Assembly: GCF_001632365.1 (NCBI RefSeq)
Contig: NW_024468557.1
Location: 221,452-285,451 of the forward strand
DNA: 64,000 nucleotides
Reading direction: 5' to 3'
Origin: Laetiporus sulphureus 93-53
Lineage: Eukaryota > Basidiomycota > Agaricomycetes > Polyporales > Laetiporaceae
Shown here: one piece after another, positions 55,795 through 64,000 of the stretch
Layout: each line of letters begins with the position of its first letter
How positions within the stretch are numbered: the first letter of the stretch is position 1
Notes under the pieces: model-generated
What the model was told of the DNA's origin: nothing
Seen by the model: only the letters and a program-made list of their open reading frames with translations
Database searches by the model: none
Translations under genes and position numbers: made by a program

Positions 55795-58373
55795 TCAGCC
55801 CTGCGCGCCCGCCTTGCCCAAGCCCTCCAGCACTTGCACGAATCCTCCCGGGTCCAAGATCTCCGTCCCCCCATACGTGACCCTCTTCCCCATCCTCTTC
55901 GCCCACTCCTCCAGATTGCCGTACTCGATGTACCCAGCGCCACCAACGACAAACACTATTCCCTCCGCAAACGTCATCCGCTTCGACCGTCCGCTCCCAC
56001 CGCCAGCGGCCCCTGGTGCACTCACGCCAGAGATGCCCAGCCCCGCATGTGCGTTGCGCGGCGCGCGGGGGTCGAGGAAAAGGTACTCGTCCGTCTCCTG
56101 CAGTGACTGGTTCGACGCCGCAGACGACTCCATAAGCGCCTCCGTGAGCCGTGTCACTGGCAGAAGCTTGTTCGCGGGGAGGAAGTTCTTCACGCCTGAA
56201 ATTAGGTTCTCCAGACCGCCATCTTTCAGCCGGTCACTGAGCTATAACGTGATGGCATGCATCAGTATTTGAAATATGCATCTATGGAATATATGCGTAC
56301 CTTGTTGCTAAGGGCACTGAACCCCTTGAATAGCTCGCCGCCGGAAGTACTGCCACCCAAAACAGGTGTTGAGCTGCCACCAACTGAGCTCGGTATCGTC
56401 ATTCGCGATATCTCCCTCAGCCGTCTGATGTATTCAAACGCCGCAACATCAGCACCAGCAGCCTTGAGCTCCTTCTCCAGCTCAGCCACGTCGTCCTTCG
56501 ACAGCGCGTTGTCTGGCGAAGACAGGTAAAACACAAGCACGAGCCGGAGCTTGTCAACTGGCGTAGGGGTCACACCATCCTTGGGATGCTGGAGCGTCTC
56601 AAGGATAGTATGTATGTTCTAGCGTGCCAGAAGTTCATCAATATCAGCATCTGGGATCAAAGTCAAGTCAAATAACGACACATCACCTGTTTGCTGATGG
56701 CTTCCTCCGTGCTGAAAAGTTCGTCAAGCCCGCGCTTCTTGATCTCCTCCAACAGCGCAGTGGCAATGTTCATATGGGTATCTAGGACGGCCTTTCGTGC
56801 AGTCAGCTCCGGCAACGCTGTGATGGCAGTCTTCAAATGTGTGGCGTTCGCCGAAAGGTCACTGTCAACTAGTTAACTCCACTATCAGTAGACGTAAAAG
56901 AGAGGAGGTCATACATCTGAGCTACATCATTCACGTCGCTGACCCCTGTTGAGCGCGTAACCTCTGCCGCGTCCTGCTTGTATCGGTTTAGCTCGGTATC
57001 AATATCTTCTGCGACCTGCGGGAACGGGTTCGCCGCGTTCTTCGCCCAGAAGAAGTCCTTGGAATCGAGGTCATACGAACGCTTCTGCGGCTGTGAAACA
57101 ACAACGCGATTGAGCTTCATCTCGAGGCAGTCTGAGGCGAGCGCTTGGTATGTCCATCCATGCGAGAGCATGGACACGAGATCGACGTTCCTATCAAGAA
57201 TGAGCAGAACTACAGTACAGAACGTTAGTCAACGAGATATCTGTGGCAATTCAGTGAGCGCTCACACGGTCGTTGAAGGTTCGACAGCCCTGTTGAGTCC
57301 TGTGCGAATATGGATGCCGTGTGTGAGCGCGCTGCGGACAGAATAGCGTCGCGAATCTTCGTCTCCAGCTTCTTCGCCACCATCTCGGCCGCATTCCCCC
57401 GCGGACAGCGGATGATAGGCACATGTCCTGGCTAGACGGTTAGGCGCGAGCAACGTGCGCGAGTATGGAGGAAGCGCACCCATCGTCGCGACCACGCTGA
57501 AGAGCCCCGTCGCGACCCGCTCAATCTCCTCTTCGATTTGCTGCTCGGTCGTGGATGGGGAGTTGAGGAGGGTATAGGTTGAGTGCGATTGCGCGGGCCC
57601 GGATTGAGTGGAGCTTGTGGGAGTTGAGGCGGAAGCGGCGGCGGGCGGGGGAAGGAGGGAGAAGAGGGAAGGCGACGGTGCGATGAACGATAAGTATTGG
57701 TCGAGGACCTATGTCCGATGCAAGGCTAAGCCATTGTAGGAATTCATATAGCAGGTTAAACGCACCTGTGCGACCAGGTCGCCGGTACCATCGCGTGCCA
57801 CTGCTGCTGCTAGCTCCTCCAATAGCGCCCTCGGCAATGGCTCGACGAAGTTGAGATGGAAAGACTCATAGAGGCACTTCTCTAGATCCTGCGCTATTCG
57901 TCTGATATTGACCAGCGTGGGTGAGACGAAGTACACCGCGGGCACGTCTGGTAGTGGTGGACGATTCGAATGCAGCTGTCTGCAACCGGCATGAATACGA
58001 GCATTTGATACTCAGCGATAGAAACATACACATGTAGAGTCACTCCGACATCACGAAGATCCTGTACGCGTAACACAGTAGCCAAGACGTCCTTCGTGTG
58101 TTGGTCGAGCACCAAGACCTTCCACACCGGGGGACCCGTCGGGACAGGCACTTTCAACGACGACGCGGTCTTTCCCGAGCCTGCGCTCAGGTTGATTATC
58201 CCGCTCGTATTCTCCACGGGGTTGTTAAGGTTGAGCAGGGTGAGCAACGCGGCCATCTGCGCCTCCTGCAGCGTCGGCGGGGCTGCGATCGTCTGGAGTT
58301 ATTCATTGAGTTCTTCCCGGACATCCTCAGCAGGAGAAAACATACACACTTGTTTTATGGCGCTGCTCGCCAT
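55795..58373 (-). CDS. SLY1: Sec1/Munc18 protein SLY1 (SCFD1)
   Basis: SM-family regulator of ER-Golgi SNARE fusion, binding Sed5/syntaxin 5. Start at 58373, [20 protein letters not shown], after removal of a first intron. N-domain: [39 protein letters not shown]. Later blocks: [84 protein letters not shown], and [23 protein letters not shown] near the end, all diagnostic for Sly1. A low-complexity Ala/Ser/Thr insertion lies near residue 215, and another Gly/Ser stretch near the C-terminus. About nine exons. Confidence 0.93.
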
Positions 58374-59097
58374 GGCGAGCGTGCGCTGATAAGTTTGAGT
58401 TGGAATTACTGCTACAAGTGAAGTTGCGTCTTATCTTACTACTAGGGCTCCAGGGCAGTTTAGACACTCTAGCGGGTGGCGCACGTGGATTGACGAGCGC
58501 CTAAACGTGGCTGTGATATCACGCGTTAATTGGACAAGCAGTCGGAGTCTTGTTCGCTCGTTGGCAACACCTTCGACTTTGACTCTTTCGCCGGTTACCA
58601 ACGAATCACCATCTCGTATAATTGAAGCACTGCGGAAGCGAACATCGTGGGGTGGCTCTGAAGCACCGCTGCTGCGGAACGGTTCGTTATAGGTTTCAAT
58701 CTCACGTTCAAATCGTCCAGCGGACGCAGCCACTTCATTTCATCACTGAATCTGTCGTCTCAACCTGCAATCACGGTTCGCGCTACTATCTGTTCTGATA
58801 CACTGCTCATCCTCGACATGCCAAGGACGTGTGCGGACAATTTTGCTTGTATCTTCATTCAGCACTGCCTTCACTTGTATGGGAACGCTGGCACCATCGC
58901 AACGCTCTCATCACTCACTTGATGGACGGCTAGTAAAGATATCGATGGTTCCTTCATAAGTGGAAGCGCGGGAGGCAGCGAGCTGCAAGCCCCTCCCCAC
59001 TGGCCCTCCTCTGTATCTTCACCCCAATCTCAATCACTGTGAGTTGAAGGCACCTAGTTTGTGTGCCGAACCCTGACCTGTTTCCCTAGTCTTCATA
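58374..59097. other. Intergenic, SLY1 promoter region
   Basis: 724 bp between SLY1 (-) and the small ORF at 59098 (+). No family-like frame, tRNA or repeat found. Confidence 0.4.
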
Positions 59098-59316
59098 ATG
59101 GGCTGCATCCATAGTCGGCAAAGGAAGATTTTTCTTGACGACTCTTCGGCTCCATTCTTGCCAATGAGCGGCCTGAGCAGCCCGGCATCGCAGTGCACGC
59201 CCAAAAACCCTCCTTCGCCGGTGATACAGGGAGAGCCGGCGCCATGGGTGTCTGGGCATAGGGTGCTCACCACCTTTGATGGTCAATATATCATTGCGGA
59301 GCCTTTCGGCACATAA
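59098..59316 (+). CDS. Possible small dually acylated protein
   Basis: 72-codon ORF starting MGCIHSRQRK. Gly2, Cys3 and Ser6 fit the N-myristoylation plus palmitoylation signal of membrane-anchored signalling proteins such as G-alpha subunits. The rest (Ser/Pro-rich, ending IIAEPFGT) matches no known family. It could be a real small peripheral membrane protein, the first exon of a larger gene, or chance. No intron donor seen that would extend it convincingly. Confidence 0.35.
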   Translation: MGCIHSRQRKIFLDDSSAPFLPMSGLSSPASQCTPKNPPSPVIQGEPAPWVSGHRVLTTFDGQYIIAEPFGT

Positions 59317-60123
59317 TAGTCGCGCCGGGTTGGAGTCTCTTCTACGCTATCAGTCGGTTCGTAGCCATTCACCAATGGATAAACCGCGTTGCTGATATGC
59401 GATACGACTGAAGCTCCTTCCCCTTCTCGCATTTCGGTTGTCTTGCTGGACTCGGTCATATTTATTCTCTTTCCTTTGGACATCCTCCTTCGCTGGACTA
59501 TTTTGTATCCAGGATATGCTTCACGGAATTTACGTCCGTTGTGCCTGATCTATATGAAACTTCCATGGGAACCGAATGACTCGCTCATGCTCGCACATCG
59601 CGAAGATCAGAACTGTGCTGCCATCAGCGTTGCAGAACTTGCCTTCTGGTGCACAACAGCGTTGCTTGGACGGTCGAGAGGGATCAAAGCCGCAGATATG
59701 ACGGGCGCTCGCGAGCGGAAGCAGATCACGCCCGATTGGCCCCGTGGAAACCATGGCTCGATTTGGCAGACATATTCAAAGCTCACAAGCGGGCGGCATG
59801 CTGAAACTCTCATGCAGGCTTCTCTCCTGCACATGCGAGACCCTTCATCTCTTTCTGATATCCGCTGCTTCATCGCCGTACCGTACGCTCCCTCTGTGCG
59901 CCGCCTACCAAGCCGCCCACCTCCGGGCGTCCATGCGCCACTCTGCTGCGCCGACAGTCGTTCGTTACCTATCACGACCGCAACGAATTGATGAACATCG
60001 CGAGAATGCACCGAATGTTCGGTGGACCGCGCTTGAACACCGTGTATACTTACCTTCCGAAAACCCAGATCCCCCCTCTGACTCTCTCAGCGAGCCGTCT
60101 CACTGTTCCTACGCGCCCTCATC
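59317..60123. other. Intergenic, CSC1 upstream region
   Basis: About 800 bp. A 200-codon plus-strand frame (59389-59991) has no ATG in a good position and an unnatural composition, so I do not call it. The promoter of the CSC1-like gene should lie here. Confidence 0.4.
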
Positions 60124-63100
60124 CATGCCTGCAATGGCATCCTCTTCACTGGCGCGCAACGTGAATTTAAATCGTTCGGGGGATCATATAGGTGGAACGC
60201 GTCTGAACGGGTCTGCCGCTGCGCCTTTCCCTATCCGCGATACCATCTCTGGCTTAGCCGACTCTTCACCTTTGTATGCATCTGTATCTGTTGCTGAATC
60301 TCCACTCTTCGCGCACCCCTTTGCTGTTCGCTCCGGGCCCATCCACGGCCCGTCTTATGCTAAGATTGCTCGCGCTATACCGGACCAACCTGTATGTATA
60401 GGTGATGGCTTAGATGTTCCTGCTCTCGGTTTGCTCTCTACTCTTGTACTTCCTACTATTGTCGGTCTATGTATCTGGGTGAGTGTTCACGTCTATGTTC
60501 TTTGCGGGATGAACGATAACGGGCGCTACGCAACCAGCTATTATTTGCTATTCTGCGTCCTCGTTTTCGTCAGGTGTATGGCGTGAGGGAATGGTTTGCA
60601 CCGCGAGGGTGTGTTATCCACCTTGTCGCGCTCTAGATTGTACACTGAAATGAACCCCAAAAAAGCCTCCGACCAGCCCATCTTAGCCACTCTTTTTGGG
60701 CTTTCCTCCTACCGGGAGTACCAATCAAACCTTCTCTTTCTATTGACCGCTTGGGCAGTGGGGAATCTGCAGCCAAAGATGCCCACACGTACCCTTCTGA
60801 CGAGGAGTTAAGCCAACGGACTCTGTGGATCACTATCCTTATCGTTTCTGGATGGACCATCCTCGGTGTAGGTGGGCTTCTTCCATTGTACATGGCAGCC
60901 TTGCCTTGCCTTGCGCATTCGACGCCGCCATTCGAGTATCACGGACAGTACTCAACGTTACAGGACCTCAGCTTACTTCGGCTCCTCCAAAGTTTGCCCA
61001 CCGGCACGGATTTTAGTGACCACTTCCTAACTGCGCCATATGTGCGCGTCCGGCTTATCATCCTCGTCATTATCGCTGTTTTGTTGGCATTAGCGCCTGC
61101 GCTGTGGCTGATCCTGCGCGAGTATAACAAACTGGTCGATTACAGAGAGCGTTGGGTCAGCGTGCGCTGTCACGGTGTAGAAATGGGCTGGCTCGGGGCG
61201 GGCCAAGCGCCCGGAGTAGTTGGCTGGGGAGAGAAGCGCTTGAAAGAGTTCATCATCAAGAATGGCCTGAGCTCTTCCATGGAGGTGGATGAAGGGACGA
61301 ATGGGCACCCGAGGCGGCAAAGAAAACGACGCGCCGCTGATGCAAACGGAGCCGAGAAGGCAACGGGTGAAGTCGACATCCAAAATCTGTTCTCCATAGG
61401 GTAGATCGCGTCAATTTCCACTTGTATGCATAGTTCGCTGATCGAATGTTGGGTAGGGACACGACCGAGATTGCTCTCCTCATTGATGAAAGGGATGAGA
61501 TTCTGGAAAACCTCGAAATTGCGGAGACCAAGTACGTTCAGAGTTTCCGCTTTACCACACCCGAGCCATCTCTCCAATTCCAACTTCCAACAATATCTGA
61601 GGAGCCTAATTCGACTATGAAGCTTGAGATTAGCCGGCCCCGTCCATTAGCAAGTGCTGCGGTGCGCTTGCCTTCCATATACATCGTTGCCCGTTCTGAT
61701 GCTCTTGTAGAACGGACGCAAGAGACGGCGAGGGCGTAATCCCGCCTCAGGGTCATCATCGTTACCCCCGACGTCATATGTCATGCCTTCGCAGTACTAC
61801 AAGCTCCGTGGCGTACGAGGAGTCAACGGCGGCCACCTCACTGATGTCGAGAGAGACGTGCTTCCCTCGATGAGGGGACCAAGCCTCGCCGAATCGATCA
61901 ATTCCAGGGTCGTCGGTAGTCGTTTCCAGGAGGTGAACGCGAGCTCGCCCACGATTGGTCTGGTTCCCATGGGAAGTCAGGTGACGGTCAACAAGGACGG
62001 CCAGCTCGAAGCGGTGAGAGCCCCCGACTCGCCGTACATGGGCGCGGAACCGGGAACGTGGGCGCAGGACGATGTACATTCATCATGGGACACTGCTGCG
62101 TTCCACGATACACCTTACAATCCGTGGATCAATCATAGTTCGCAGGACCATATATTAAATGGCTCGGAAGAAGACTGGCACGATGTGCTAAACGAGGATC
62201 CCGAGGCCTTCCAAAACGCCGAGGAATACCCTGAAGATACCCGCAGACGTCCGAGACCGCCCCGTGCCAAAGATGGCGTGAACGCACATCGCGAATCGTT
62301 CCCTCTCCGCAATCGCAACACGAACAAAGGCGAGGAGCTGCCGCCGCCGCACCTGCGGCTGCAGCCCCATCAGCCATTCGTAAAGCCAGTGTCGGGAGTT
62401 GACCACCGAGCACTTGGGGAGATCTATGAGAACATCGGGATATGGCGATCGAGACTGAAGGCTATCAACGCTCAGATATCTGAGGCGCAGCGGATCGCGT
62501 ACAACGACATCGCCGATGGTGTTCGTATCAAGGGCTGGTTGATGATCGGCCGCGGTCTACGGTTCATACCAGGCATACAGCTGATCGAAGGCAGAGCCAA
62601 GGAGGATATACGATGGGACGAGTTACAGAATGAAGGTGGCTTCGCTAGAACGCTCGGCTTCTGGACAGCCGCTGTCATGATTTCCATCATCCTCGCGGTC
62701 ATCCGTACGTATGGATCAACACTCGATCGACGCGTATATTGACCTTATCATTCAGTCATGGCCGTTGCAGCGTTATACCTCAGCACAGCCCCTGACTTTG
62801 CACATTATTTCCCGTTCCTTATGCGACTAGACGAGGGAAATGAGTTGGGAGCAGGGGTTGCTACGTGCTTGGCAGCCGCGCTCGCCGCCGTCCTGTTCAT
62901 CTGGGTAGTCCTCGCAATACTCCATTGTAGGTGCTTCACAGCCAGAACTTAGCAAGACTGACCTATGTCAACAGACTTCGGACCGCTGTATAGGACGGCT
63001 TCTCTCTCGCATTTGCAATTAGTCATGTTCAAGACGACATTTTGGGTTCTCATCCTGGTCGGAGGCGCTTCTTTCTTCACTGCTGGTGCACTGCTCTCTG

Positions 63101-64000
63101 CAATGCACTCGTTTAGCACCTCCATTGGTGTGACTGCTTCTGTCGCGGACGGCATCGTTTACATGAGTGCATTCGCGCTGATCCTCCTGCTCACTGTTGC
63201 AGTGTCTTTCCCCGGGCTCCTCTTGCTGCAACCTCTACGATTGTGGCGAGTGTTTTGGGCTGAGAAAGCAGCCATAACGTCGCGGCAGCGCTTCAGAGGT
63301 GAGACATACTAGTGAATAGGGAGACGCCGCGCTGACGATGAGTTAGCTGTATACCCACGAACGTACAATCCATCGTATACTTTGAGCTGCGCAGTGCTCG
63401 CGTTCACTTATGCGATGGCGTTCACGTTGCTATTCCCGCCGGTTGCTCCTGCTGCACTGCTTTTACTGTCTCTCGCGTTGATTGGTATGCGTTGTGTTCA
63501 CTGTGATTGTGCACCAGTGCTTACAATACTTCAGCACATCGCTTCCTGGTCACGTACGTCTATGGTCGCACAACCTCTTCAACGGGTGGCCTCCTCCAAA
63601 TCTGGTTGCTGCGGCGCTTCAGTACTTTGCTTGCGGTGCAGCCTCTAATATTGGGTCTCGTATTCCTGAGCAGGGAATTGTGGGTCGAAGGTGGCATCCT
63701 GTGCGGGTTCGCTCTGTTTGTCGTGATCTTCACGGAGGGTTACTGCAATCGGAGAACCATCCAGCCTGGCAAGCAGTTACTCAATCCGATAACGCTCGAT
63801 CGTCTGCAGTCCTTCATTCGCATGTCGCAGCCCGGCGAAAACGGTTTAGTCGAGGAAGAAAGGCTAAGTGTTGTCGGCTCTGGTAGGCATGGGCGCTCGC
63901 GAGGCTCGTTTGCATCAATCTTGGAGATGCTGTCGCTCACTTTGGCTGTGGTACCAACGTCATCAGAAACGAGGGGGCCTATCCCGCTAGGCAAGTGGAA
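60124..64000 (+). CDS. CSC1/OSCA-family (DUF221) cation channel, partial at right edge
   Basis: Homologue of Csc1/Rsn1, the TMEM63/OSCA family of mechanically or osmotically gated, calcium-permeable channels. Start (60124 or 60133) is inferred. N-terminal TM LGLLSTLVLPTIVGLCIWV, then VYGVREWF, SFWAFLLPGVP (joined by acceptor 60686), LSQRTLWITILIVSGWTILG and VRLIILVIIAVLLALAPALW, then the cytosolic domain: REYNKLVDYRERW, MGWLGAGQAPGVVGWGEKRL, IALLIDERDEILENLE, GWLMIGRGLRFIPGIQ. The 7-TM core begins near 62640 with LGFWTAAVMISIILAV. The frame breaks by one base near 61736 (gcg-agg-gcg-t-aat), giving a stop unless corrected, so this is either an assembly error or a damaged copy. The gene continues past base 64000 (last codons PIPLGKW). 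Confidence 0.85.

Noticed and set aside
59389..59991. 200-codon plus-strand frame
   Set aside because: No suitable ATG, no domain, and composition unlike neighbouring genes; probably chance.

Overview
The window looks like nuclear DNA of a filamentous basidiomycete, probably an Agaricomycete. The gene models are dense, lie on both strands, and carry many short introns (about 43-80 nt) with GT...AG ends. The proteins are typically fungal: a PalI/Rim9 pH-response protein, GPI-anchored secreted enzymes, an Hst3/Hst4-type sirtuin, an Aft/FAR1-type zinc-finger protein and a TPO-like MFS transporter. I found no rRNA, tRNA, CRISPR array, intact transposon or viral gene. I rebuilt most genes by joining exons at GT/AG sites that keep phase and restore a recognisable family alignment. 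Exon ends are therefore inferred, and a slip of a base or so is possible.

Layout. 0-6 kb (+): a two-domain EthD/Dabb-like protein, a secreted RNase T2, a METTL13-like methyltransferase and an Hst3/4-type sirtuin. 6-13 kb: RPB6 (-), a gene-poor gap of about 1.6 kb, then a 1083-aa multi-RRM protein (+). 13-17 kb: an intracellular lipase (+) and a Ser-rich protein with an RRM-like C-terminus (-), tail to tail. 18-22.4 kb: CFD1 (-), then RFC small subunit (-) and mitochondrial seryl-tRNA synthetase (+) sharing a 100-bp divergent promoter. 23-29 kb: two HSP20 genes pointing at each other around a VHS-GAT endocytic protein, then UTP11 (-). 29-34.6 kb: a FAR1/Aft-type zinc-finger protein (-), a GPI-anchored PLC-like phosphodiesterase (-), a dolichyldiphosphatase-like PAP2 enzyme (+) and an APH-fold kinase (-). 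34.9-39.3 kb: eEF2 (-) and a GNAT acetyltransferase (+). 39.5-47.6 kb: PalI/Rim9 (+), a secreted agmatinase (-), a ricin-B-fold lectin (-) and a DCAF11-type WD40 protein (-). 48.7-58.4 kb: a TBL1/SIF2-type LisH-WD40 protein (+), a mitochondrial TMBIM5/GHITM-like protein (+), an MFS transporter (-) and SLY1 (-). 59-64 kb: a possible small acylated protein, then a CSC1/OSCA-family channel (+) that runs off the right edge.

Most of this is ordinary core genome: translation (eEF2, SerRS), transcription (RPB6), replication (RFC), ribosome biogenesis (UTP11), Fe-S assembly (CFD1) and trafficking (SLY1, VHS-GAT). I see no multi-gene cluster that would form a new pathway. The points most worth a second look are: an alternating inverted array of TTGACCCC octamers upstream of the MFS gene; the head-on HSP20 pair with identical intron architecture; coding exons of 5, 14 and 19 nt in eEF2 and RPB6; a GC-AG intron in the PAP2 gene; a one-base frame break in the CSC1 homologue; a cryptic RRM-like fold in an otherwise unrecognised protein; and a ricin-B-fold protein with an unassigned C-terminal half.
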